A stretch of DNA of 37,092 bases from UBA8886 sp002731655 (lineage in GTDB: Archaea; Thermoplasmatota; Poseidoniia; MGIII; CG-Epi1): the NCBI GenBank assembly GCA_030754655.1, contig JASLZX010000012.1:1-37092 (forward strand), written 5' to 3'. The notes below the pieces were generated by a model. The model had not been told where the DNA came from. It saw only the letters and a list, made by a program, of their open reading frames with translations, and searched no databases. Shown piece after piece: positions 31,564 to 37,092 of the stretch; within the stretch, counting starts at the first letter, position 1; each line of letters opens with the position of its first letter. The translations under genes were made by a program, and so were the position numbers.

Positions 31564-32394
31564 TCATTTCCCGGGTTTTCCCCGGCCGCTCGCGGCAAGG
31601 TGCCGCTCGCCGATGACGGTATAGAAGTCCTCTACAGTGTCTCCGCGCAGCCCGCGCCGCAGCGTCTCGACCGAAATCACGTCGGTCGGCGCGATGTTTC
31701 CGAGACTCGCTTCGGGGCCGAACTCGCGCAGGAAGAAGATTTGCTGCGACTTGCGCGGCGCCTCGAAGATGACGCGGGTGGGGTCGACGCCGGCGAGCGC
31801 TGCCTGCATGCGTTCGCGCTGCACTTCGCCGCCGGCGTCCATCAGCCCCACGCTAGCACCCGATTCGCGCGCCTCGACGATGACTTTCTCGGCGCCCGCC
31901 ACCAGGAATTGCTTTAGCTGCGTGTTGTATTCGCCTGCTGCCAGGTCGCGCTCGGGGAGTTTGCGCCCGACTTCGCAGTATGGGACCAGCCCCGCCTCGC
32001 GCGCCTCCGCAATCAGCTCGCAGACGCGGTCTGGCGTGATGTCCAGGCTACCGCTCGAAATCTCGGTCGCGTCGGCGCCCATTACGCGCAGCTCGGTGAA
32101 GAGCTCGCCCGCCCGGCCCTGATGCTCGGAGAGCTCGAGCAGCGTCCCGCCGTTGCAGACCGAGATATCGTGCGAGCGCAACAGCTCCACCTTGCGCCGC
32201 ACGACGTCGAGCGGCTGGAGTTGTGTCGTCGCCCAGCCCAGTTTCCACAGGTCGATGTAGTCTGCACAGATTTCTAGCAAATCCTCGGTGTAGCGGTAGC
32301 CGAGCCCGGTGTCAATGACCACCGTCAGCCCCGCGCTGCGCGGCTTCGCGCTGCGCTCTGGCATCGGCAGGAACTCGAACGCTTTCTCGCTCAC
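31564..32394 (-). CDS. comA: Phosphosulfolactate synthase (ComA)
   Basis: 276 aa TIM-barrel enzyme that adds sulfite to phosphoenolpyruvate to give (2R)-phospho-3-sulfolactate. Visible family blocks: 'GLTVVIDTGLGYRYTEDLL' near residue 25, 'YIDLWKLGWATTQL', 'SVCNGGTLLELSEHQG', 'GADATEISSGSLDI', 'VPYCEVGRKLPERD', 'GAEKVIVEARESGASVGLMD' and 'IFEAPRKSQQIFFLREFGPE'. The K, E and R residues in these blocks line the phosphate/sulfite site in the family. GTG at 32394, with TTAAAAT (32420-32426) about 28 nt upstream on the minus strand (ATTTTAA). It leads a two-gene operon with comB. No sulfolactate dehydrogenase or decarboxylase is in the window. Confidence 0.92.
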   Translation of the reverse strand: MSEKAFEFLPMPERSAKPRSAGLTVVIDTGLGYRYTEDLLEICADYIDLWKLGWATTQLQPLDVVRRKVELLRSHDISVCNGGTLLELSEHQGRAGELFTELRVMGADATEISSGSLDITPDRVCELIAEAREAGLVPYCEVGRKLPERDLAAGEYNTQLKQFLVAGAEKVIVEARESGASVGLMDAGGEVQRERMQAALAGVDPTRVIFEAPRKSQQIFFLREFGPEASLGNIAPTDVISVETLRRGLRGDTVEDFYTVIGERHLAASGRGKPGK

Positions 32395-32428
32395 GGTTCG
32401 TGCGACCGCCTCGAACTACTTAAAATCT

Positions 32429-33445
32429 TCAGAAATCACCCAGCGTCGCCTGCTGCCCCATCGGTAGGGGCGGTTGCAGGAATTTTTCGAGAGCGGTACC
32501 GACTCTCGCGCGTGAGAAGCCGTGACGTTCGCAGAGCAGTTCCATGACGCGTCCGCGTCGCGGCTCGCCCCACGTCGGCACGAACTCGACCGACGGGTGG
32601 TTCAGGAAGAGCTGCCGCAGCTCGTTCAGGTTGTCGACCTTGTGCCCCAGCTTCGCCAGTGCCGCCTCGGCGCTGCCGAGCTCGCGCAGTAGCTTCAGTC
32701 CTTTCTTCGGGCCGATGCCGTGGATGCCAGGGTTGAAGTCGGTCCCCATCAGGATGGCCATGTCGACCAGCTGCTCGTGTGACAGCTGCGTCGCTTCGAT
32801 GGCGTCAGCGAGCGTCAGCTCCTCCGGGTTGACTTCAACCCATGCCTGCCGGCCGGGGAGTTTGCGGCGCCCCGAGACGGTCAGGTTGCGCAGCAGCCGC
32901 GGCGCCCCGAAGAGCAGCGTGTCGAAATCCTGCGAGACCGCCGCGTCGACCACGCCCGCCGCCATCATCGCCGCCGCCTGCGCTTCTCCCTCCGACGGCG
33001 CGGTGACCCACGGCAGGCCGAGCGCGTCAAGTAGCTCCTGCGCTTCGGCGACCATTTCGGGCGTCAGCTGTGAAGTCTGCTGCGCCTTGGTGCGCGCCTT
33101 CACTAGGTCGCCCGCGGCGCGCGCCGCTTCCCACTCCGCCTGAGCCTTGATTTTGCGGTCACGCCGCTCGTCGAGCACGCGCTTCTTGAGCGCGTGCGGC
33201 TTGCCGTCGAAAATCAGGCAGAAGCGTAGCCCCTCGGCAGCGAGCGCCGAGAGTCGGAAAAGCAGCCCCGAAAGGTGCGACGTCGTGTGACCATGGGCGT
33301 CGGCGAGTGGCATCCCGTCGCGCTGCCGGATGGACGCTAGGAACTGGTAGAGCAGGTTGTAGCCGTCGACCGCCAGCCGCTGTCCGCGCAGCTGCGCAAT
33401 CTCGACCGGGCGCGCCGGGATAATCGAGCCCAGCTTGATGCCCAT
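32429..33445 (-). CDS. fen: Flap endonuclease 1 (FEN1)
   Basis: 338 aa, the archaeal length. Cuts 5' flaps in Okazaki fragment maturation and repair. The N-terminal domain begins MGIKLGSIIPARPVEI with 'LAVDGYNLLYQFLASIRQRDG', and has 'FCLIFDGKPHALKK'. The internal domain has 'WVTAPSEGEAQAAAMMAAG' and 'AAVSQDFDTLLFGAPRLLRN', supplying the catalytic acids. An H3TH motif follows: 'MAILMGTDFNPGIHGIGPKK'. The end is QATLGDF, a PCNA-interacting (PIP) box that stops at its first aromatic. ATG lies one base after the rtcB stop (TGA-A-ATG), the last gene of the ccm-rtcB-fen1 run. Confidence 0.96.
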   Translation of the reverse strand: MGIKLGSIIPARPVEIAQLRGQRLAVDGYNLLYQFLASIRQRDGMPLADAHGHTTSHLSGLLFRLSALAAEGLRFCLIFDGKPHALKKRVLDERRDRKIKAQAEWEAARAAGDLVKARTKAQQTSQLTPEMVAEAQELLDALGLPWVTAPSEGEAQAAAMMAAGVVDAAVSQDFDTLLFGAPRLLRNLTVSGRRKLPGRQAWVEVNPEELTLADAIEATQLSHEQLVDMAILMGTDFNPGIHGIGPKKGLKLLRELGSAEAALAKLGHKVDNLNELRQLFLNHPSVEFVPTWGEPRRGRVMELLCERHGFSRARVGTALEKFLQPPLPMGQQATLGDF

Positions 33446-33446
33446 T

Positions 33447-34880
33447 TCAGCCCTTCACGACGCCGAGCGGTCGCATGCGCGCCACCTTGCGCGCCAGCCC
33501 TGCCTGATGGCATACTTCGACCACCTGCGAGACGTCCTTGTAGGCGCCCGGCGCCTCCTCCGCCGCGACGCGCGGGGAGCGGGCGCGCACGTAGATGCGC
33601 TGTTTCTGCCATAAATCCTTCAGCAGCCTCTTCGAGTCGAATTTGCGTGCAGCCGCCTTGCGCCCCATCGCGCGGCCGGCGCCGTGACAGGCGGAGCCGA
33701 AGGTGTTGCGCATCGCGCCCTCGGCGCCAGCCAGCACCCATGACGCGCTGCCCATGTCGCCCGGCACCAGCACCGGCTGCCCGACATCGCGGTATTGCGC
33801 CGGGATTTCGTCCGAGCCGGGCGCGAACGCGCGCGTAGCGCCCTTGCGGTGGACGCACACTTCGCGGCCGCCGTGCTGCTCGAGCTTGGCGATGTTGTGC
33901 GCAACGTCGTAGACAGTCTCCAGCCCCAGTGCCTCGGCTTCGGTGCCGAAGACCTGCGTGAACGCCTGGCGGGTAAAGTGCGTAATCATCGAGCGGTTGG
34001 CCCAGGCGTAGTTGGCAGCGGCCGACATCGCGCCGACGTAGTTGCGCGCCGCTCGAGACTCGAGCGGCGCGCACGCCAGCTGCCGATCGGCGAGCTCGAT
34101 ACCCGCTTCTTTCGACGCGTCCATAACGCACTCGAGATGGTCCTGACACACCTGGTGGCCGCAACCGCGCGAGCCAGTGTGCATCATCACCGCAATCTGG
34201 CCTTCGCGCAGCCCGAACGCCTTGGCTGCCGCGTCGTCGAAGATTTCTTCGACCACCTGTAGTTCCAGGAAGTGGTTGCCGCTACCGAGCGAGCCGACCT
34301 GCTTGCGGCCGCGCTTGCGCGCGAAGTCCGAAACATGCTCCGGCTGCGCCACGTCGAGCGCACCCCGCTCCTCGAGCACGTCCACGTCGCGGTCCCAGAG
34401 ATATCCCTCCTCGGCAGCCCACTGCGCGCCGCGCTCGAGCACGGAGTCCAGCTCGCGGTTCGAGAGCGCCAGTGTACTCTTCGAACCAAGGCCTGCGGGA
34501 ACGCGCTTGAAAAGCTCGTCGACCAGTTCCCTCTGCCGCGGCTGGACGTCGCCAAGTTCAAGGTCGGTGCGCAGCAGCCGCACACCGCAGTTGATGTCGA
34601 AACCGACCCCGCCCGGCGAAACGACGCCGCCTTCGCGAGCGTCGAAGGCGGCGACGCCGCCAATCGGGAAACCGTAGCCCCAGTGGATGTCCGGCATCGC
34701 CAGACTGGCGTCGACGATTCCCGGTAGCGTCGCGACGTTGGCGACCTGCTGCAGCGCCGAGTCCATCCCAGGATGCGCCAGCAGTTCGGGCGTCGAATAT
34801 ATGCGACCGGGGACGCGCATGTCGCCCTGCTGTGGCAGTTCGAAGACGCCTTCGCCGGCGGGACGCAGTTGCTCCCTCAT
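33447..34880 (-). CDS. rtcB: RNA-splicing ligase RtcB
   Basis: 477 aa. Joins 2',3'-cyclic-phosphate/3'-phosphate and 5'-OH RNA ends using GTP and Mn, as in splicing of archaeal tRNAs. Metal-site motif 'SPGGVGFDINCGVRL' places D95 and C98 at the positions of the Pyrococcus enzyme. 'GSLGSGNHFLELQVV', 'MMHTGSRGCGHQVC' and 'SACHGAGRAMGRKAA' carry the other ligands and the guanylated His (about H399). Start: ATG at 34880 overlaps the ccmE stop by ATGA. A TTG at 34910 would add ten residues and overlap ccmE more deeply, so it is less likely. Confidence 0.96.
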   Translation of the reverse strand: MREQLRPAGEGVFELPQQGDMRVPGRIYSTPELLAHPGMDSALQQVANVATLPGIVDASLAMPDIHWGYGFPIGGVAAFDAREGGVVSPGGVGFDINCGVRLLRTDLELGDVQPRQRELVDELFKRVPAGLGSKSTLALSNRELDSVLERGAQWAAEEGYLWDRDVDVLEERGALDVAQPEHVSDFARKRGRKQVGSLGSGNHFLELQVVEEIFDDAAAKAFGLREGQIAVMMHTGSRGCGHQVCQDHLECVMDASKEAGIELADRQLACAPLESRAARNYVGAMSAAANYAWANRSMITHFTRQAFTQVFGTEAEALGLETVYDVAHNIAKLEQHGGREVCVHRKGATRAFAPGSDEIPAQYRDVGQPVLVPGDMGSASWVLAGAEGAMRNTFGSACHGAGRAMGRKAAARKFDSKRLLKDLWQKQRIYVRARSPRVAAEEAPGAYKDVSQVVEVCHQAGLARKVARMRPLGVVKG

Positions 34881-35278
34881 GCCTTGGCCGGCTCGTATTT
34901 CGAAGGGCAACCCATCTGGATGAGTTCAGCGTGCAGCACCAGCTCACCCCCGATCTCGACCAGCGTGCCGGTAATCGTGGCGCCTTTGTTCTCGGCGAAA
35001 GTGTCGGGAATAATCACGCCTCCCAGATCGACGCGCAGCGTATAGTCGCCCTCGACCAGTTCGATGTCTTCGCGAGTCCAGTTGAGCACGACACCGTGGA
35101 CCTGCACGCGTTCGCCCGCGTCGTATTCACCGCTGACTGCGGTCTCGACCGAAACGTAGTCAACCTGCTCGTCGACTGAGTAGTACGCGGCTGCGCCCGT
35201 CGCGACGAGAATCGCGAGCGCCAGCAGCCCCTTGGCCCAAGTTGGCAGCGGCCGCCGCGTGCGCCGTTCACTCTCCAT
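34877..35278 (-). CDS. ccmE: Cytochrome c maturation heme chaperone CcmE (Cys-type)
   Basis: 133 aa. One N-terminal membrane helix (about 15-33), then an OB-fold external domain with 'ERVQVHGVVLNW', 'LRVDLGGVIIPDTFAENKGA' and 'ITGTLVEIGG'. In Ccm (system I) CcmE carries heme covalently from CcmC to the apocytochrome lyase. Instead of the bacterial HxxxY, the C-terminus has CPSKY (C124, Y128), matching the CxxxY form known in archaea and some sulfate reducers. ATG at 35278 is preceded by GGAGG and overlaps the upstream ccmD-like gene by 11 bp. A longer start at 35305 is possible but adds a prolineglycine-rich leader. Confidence 0.9.
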   Translation of the reverse strand: MESERRTRRPLPTWAKGLLALAILVATGAAAYYSVDEQVDYVSVETAVSGEYDAGERVQVHGVVLNWTREDIELVEGDYTLRVDLGGVIIPDTFAENKGATITGTLVEIGGELVLHAELIQMGCPSKYEPAKA

Positions 35279-35792
35279 CTTCCCCTCCATCGGGGGCGGC
35301 AGCAATATGGCTTTCCAGCTGCCGCCGCAGCTCCGCCTGCCGGCGGTGGAGCCAGCCGGCGTAAGCGGCGATGCCGAGCCAGAAGACGGTCATCCCGCCC
35401 CAGAGCCAGAGCAGGTCCTCTGCCGGGGGGACGCTGACGTCAATCTCGACGGTCGTGTTGGCGACGACGCTGCCGTCGCGCAGCAGCCGCAACTCGAGCG
35501 GGACGTTGAACGCCTCGCCGTGGAAGGTTGCGCCGGGGAACGAGAAGCTCGTCTCGCCATTAGCCGGCAGCGCCTTCGAGCGCGGCGCAGCTCCCGAAAA
35601 TGCGGCCTCGACCATGTAGCCGTCGCCATTCTCGACCACAAGGTCAATGAACCACGCCTCGCCAGTGCGGAAGACTGGATCGTAACTCACCGCCACGCTG
35701 GCGTCCCCGTCGATGAGCGTCACGGTCTCGGCGGCCGCAGACGGCAGCAGCAGCAGTGCCAGCAGGAATGCGGCCGCGCGGGCGCCGCTCAC
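35268..35792 (-). CDS. Secreted-domain protein with C-terminal CcmD-like helix
   Basis: 174 aa. A signal peptide lies at about 1-20 (AAAFLLALLLLPSAAAE). A beta-sandwich-like external domain spans about 22-130 ('VSYDPVFRTGEAWFIDLVVE', 'FPGATFHGEAFNVPLELRLL', NTTVEIDVSV). Then comes a single helix at about 135-157 followed by a cytoplasmic, charged tail 'WLHRRQAELRRQLESHI'. The helix plus RRQxxLxxxLE tail is like CcmD family proteins, which bridge CcmC/CcmAB and CcmE. Position between ccmC and ccmE supports a CcmD-type role. The added external domain is unusual. Start GTG at 35792, overlapping ccmC's stop (GTGA). Confidence 0.62.
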   Translation of the reverse strand: MSGARAAAFLLALLLLPSAAAETVTLIDGDASVAVSYDPVFRTGEAWFIDLVVENGDGYMVEAAFSGAAPRSKALPANGETSFSFPGATFHGEAFNVPLELRLLRDGSVVANTTVEIDVSVPPAEDLLWLWGGMTVFWLGIAAYAGWLHRRQAELRRQLESHIAAAPDGGEDGE

Positions 35793-36484
35793 GCGCCGCC
35801 CTCCAGCCGCGCCGCGAGCAGCTCCTCCTCGAGCCGCTCCAGCTCGAGCCGCGTGCGCAGCAGCGCGATGAAGAGCAGCAGGAAGCCCAGCAGACCGGCG
35901 TAGAGCACCAGCCGCATTTCGGGTGCCAGTGCATCTTGGTCGTCGGTGCCTATTATTACAGGATGGTCGGAGCGCAGGAAGCGCGACGAAAGATACGAGA
36001 GCGGCATCGAGATGACGCCGAGCATCCCGACGATGGCCGCACCGCGGCGCACCGCTTCCGAGTCGGGCTGCCGCCGCCAGGCGATATATGCCACGAGCAG
36101 CAGCCACATCGCCAGCGTCGTCGCCAGCCGCATGTCGCTGAAGAAGCGCATCACGATGTCGGGCCCCCACTCGGCTCGCATCCAGAAGGTCCCTGACGCG
36201 AGCGACATCGCGCCGAAGACGACGCCCAGCTCGGCGGCGCAGTGCGCCAGCCGGTCGCCTTGCGGGGTGCGCTTCCAGAGCCACCAGCCGCTACCGGCGA
36301 CGACGAGCATAAACGCCAGATAGGCTATCAGCCCCGACGGGACGTGCAGGTAGAAGAGCCGCTGCGCGTTGGGCGCGGTGAAGAAGCGCGCCGGTGGCAT
36401 GACCAGCAACCCCTGCCAGAGTGTCAGCAGCACCAGCACGAACCCCGTCGCGCCGAGCGTGCCGGTAATCGAGTGCGACTTCAT
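35789..36484 (-). CDS. ccmC: Heme handling protein CcmC-like (cytochrome c biogenesis)
   Basis: 231 aa, six hydrophobic segments. CcmC attaches heme to CcmE on the outer membrane face. The external-heme His residues are present: 'LFYLHVPSGLIAY' with H47, and 'SSRFLRSDHPVII' with H174, near the usual SSxxW..HQP site. The WWD motif (WGxWWxWDxRLT) is not recognisable: the equivalent stretch reads 'EWGPDIVMRFFSDMRLATT' (106-123 region), keeping WG, D and RL but not the tryptophan core. ATG at 36484 is chosen because CTTAATTAG (36507-36515) lies 27 nt before it; a GTG at 36535 would precede that box. Lead gene of ccmC-ccmD-ccmE-rtcB-fen1. Confidence 0.83.
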   Translation of the reverse strand: MKSHSITGTLGATGFVLVLLTLWQGLLVMPPARFFTAPNAQRLFYLHVPSGLIAYLAFMLVVAGSGWWLWKRTPQGDRLAHCAAELGVVFGAMSLASGTFWMRAEWGPDIVMRFFSDMRLATTLAMWLLLVAYIAWRRQPDSEAVRRGAAIVGMLGVISMPLSYLSSRFLRSDHPVIIGTDDQDALAPEMRLVLYAGLLGFLLLFIALLRTRLELERLEEELLAARLEGGA

Positions 36485-36506
36485 CACGGCGCGCGACCCT
36501 GCACCG

Positions 36507-36515
36507 CTAATTAAG
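36507..36515 (-). promoter_or_regulatory. TATA-like box of the ccmC operon
   Basis: CTTAATTAG on the minus strand (read as ctaattaag on plus), centred 27 nt before ATG 36484. It resembles the CTTATTAG and CTTTAATAG boxes seen elsewhere in the window and decides the ccmC start. Confidence 0.5.
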
Positions 36516-36706
36516 CTATTATTGGCCGTTTGCACTGGTTAATTTCCTGTTTGTATCGTCGTGAAACGGTAATGCTTAACAGTAATGATTATCACTAATT
36601 ATGATTGCCGATAGGTATTTGCGGAAGGCAGAGATAAGGGCTCGCTACCGGGTCGGAGCTCATTGGTCACCAACTATTGATTTCTGCCCGGTGGCAACCT
36701 GAATCT
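36516..36706. other. AT-rich non-coding stretch between ccmC and the small gene pair
   Basis: No supported gene. Visible structure is limited to a 10-bp direct repeat TTCTGCCCGG (36682-36691 and 36710-36719) and an imperfect direct repeat around ATGATT (about 36585-36608). GC is markedly lower than in the genes to the left. Confidence 0.4.
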
Positions 36707-36874
36707 CTATTCTGCCCGGAACATCACCGTCCACCGCTGTGAGTCGAAGTCGAAAAGCCACACCGCAACCACACCATCTACTTGGGTCAGCGGCCCCAAC
36801 GCCTCACGCGGGACTGTCGTGACCCATGAGCCACCTGACCGTCGCACGCTGCGAGGTGCATCAAGGGACTTCAC
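36707..36874 (-). CDS. Small AbrB/MazE-like protein
   Basis: 55 aa, too short for most gene callers. The N-terminal half has 'VRRSGGSWVTTVPREALGPL', resembling the SpoVT/AbrB swapped-hairpin pattern (gGSwvvtVPkeva..l) used by antitoxins and transition regulators. The rest, 'VDGVVAVWLFDFDSQRWTVMFRAE', adds strands. The start is GTG at 36874, overlapping the stop of the upstream 36-aa gene by GTGA. GAGGAGG lies 7 nt upstream inside that gene. The family call is moderate; the coding call is supported by overlap and Shine-Dalgarno. Confidence 0.55.
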   Translation of the reverse strand: MKSLDAPRSVRRSGGSWVTTVPREALGPLTQVDGVVAVWLFDFDSQRWTVMFRAE

Positions 36875-36981
36875 TTTGCTGCCTCCTCTGCTGCTAAACA
36901 GGCCCGTAGCACGGCCTTCTGGTCTGCCGAAAGTCGGTCGAATATTTCCTGTGTGATGACTATTCTCTTCTCTTCAGTCAC
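36871..36981 (-). CDS. Very small protein of 36 aa upstream of the AbrB-like gene
   Basis: Reads 'EEKRIVITQEIFDRLSAD' then 'QKAVLRACLAAEEAAK', a basic, helix-forming peptide with no recognised family. The start is GTG at 36981 with GGAGG (36988-36992) 6 nt upstream. The stop overlaps the next gene by GTGA. The good Shine-Dalgarno sequence and tight coupling argue for real translation. It could be an antitoxin-like partner or a leader peptide for the AbrB-like gene. Confidence 0.5.
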   Translation of the reverse strand: MTEEKRIVITQEIFDRLSADQKAVLRACLAAEEAAK

Positions 36982-37092
36982 TTATGACCTCCTTGCCGGC
37001 TGGTCGGCTTGGTCGGCTTTCCTCCGTTAAAAAATTAGGATAGTGCATTATTTTCTTTCTTGCCCCCTCCTTTTTCAATTGAAACCAGCTCC
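36982..37092. promoter_or_regulatory. Upstream region of the small gene pair (window edge)
   Basis: Holds a run of A/T (AATTTTTTAA on the minus strand, 37026-37035 region) and a duplicated GCCGACCA/TGGTCGGC motif at about 37001-37018. A 24-codon frame starting ATG near 37047 runs into the 36-aa gene and might be a further small gene. Nothing here is certain because the window ends. Confidence 0.3.

Noticed and set aside
35793..36284. N-terminal extension of the CcmD-like protein
   Set aside because: Lies in another frame of ccmC; a signal peptide begins right at GTG 35792, which overlaps the ccmC stop.

Overview
This 37 kb window is GC-rich archaeal DNA, apart from about 500 bp at each end. 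It carries a euryarchaeal-type information-processing set: the PolD large subunit DP2, class I LysRS, RNA polymerase subunit D, eS8, uS11, uS4, uS13, eL40, SRP19, FEN1, Nob1, RtcB and an aTrm11-type tRNA methyltransferase. CDP-archaeol synthase confirms archaeal lipids. High GC, many PKD/CARDB-type surface proteins, cytochrome c maturation genes and the absence of methanogenesis genes suggest an uncultured planktonic euryarchaeon of the Thermoplasmatota side (Marine Group II/III-like). That placement is inferred from gene content only. The length resembles a complete environmental fosmid insert.

Layout, left to right. 1-454: N-terminal part of a tyrosine recombinase (-), cut by the window edge. 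560-6643 (+): polD DP2, biotin ligase and an M20 hydrolase in an overlapping operon, then a lipoprotein zinc protease with a VanZ-like protein. 6634-10218 (-): gfcR-lysS and a membrane beta-propeller/zinc-ribbon protein. 10298-10970 (+): eS8-SRP19. 10983-12553 (-): PGI/PMI-carS. 12669-15849 (+): a CARDB-type surface protein and the NFACT/RqcH homologue. 15863-18424 (-): uS13-uS4-uS11-rpoD-tRNA-Leu(GAG). 18552-25051: PKD protein, tRNA methyltransferase, cis-prenyltransferase, RND exporter and CNNM/CBS protein. 25173-27028 (-): two related proteins with an unidentified roadblock-like domain. 27107-27256 (+): eL40. 27325-30317 (-): glmU-glmS. 30424-30882 (+): Nob1. 30879-32394 (-): comA-comB, the first and third enzymes in the phosphosulfolactate/coenzyme M route order (the two adjacent steps). 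32429-36484 (-): ccmC, ccmD-like, ccmE, rtcB, fen1. 36707-36981 (-): two tiny overlapping genes, one AbrB-like, in an AT-richer segment.

Most operon-leading genes have a TATA-like box about 23-28 nt before the start codon and no Shine-Dalgarno sequence, which fits leaderless transcription. Downstream genes are joined by ATGA, GTGA, TGATG or TAATG overlaps. A few genes (uS13, the CARDB protein, the CNNM protein and the small gene pair) have Shine-Dalgarno leaders instead.

The best second-look items are the ComA/ComB pair in a non-methanogen context, the unusual Ccm module (CcmC without its WWD motif, Cys-type CcmE, CcmD-like helix fused to a secreted domain) linked to rtcB and fen1, the tandem roadblock-like proteins, the truncated integrase and the AbrB-like micro-operon at the two ends, and 5'-leader hairpins that pair with Shine-Dalgarno sequences. 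I saw no CRISPR array, rRNA gene or insertion sequence.
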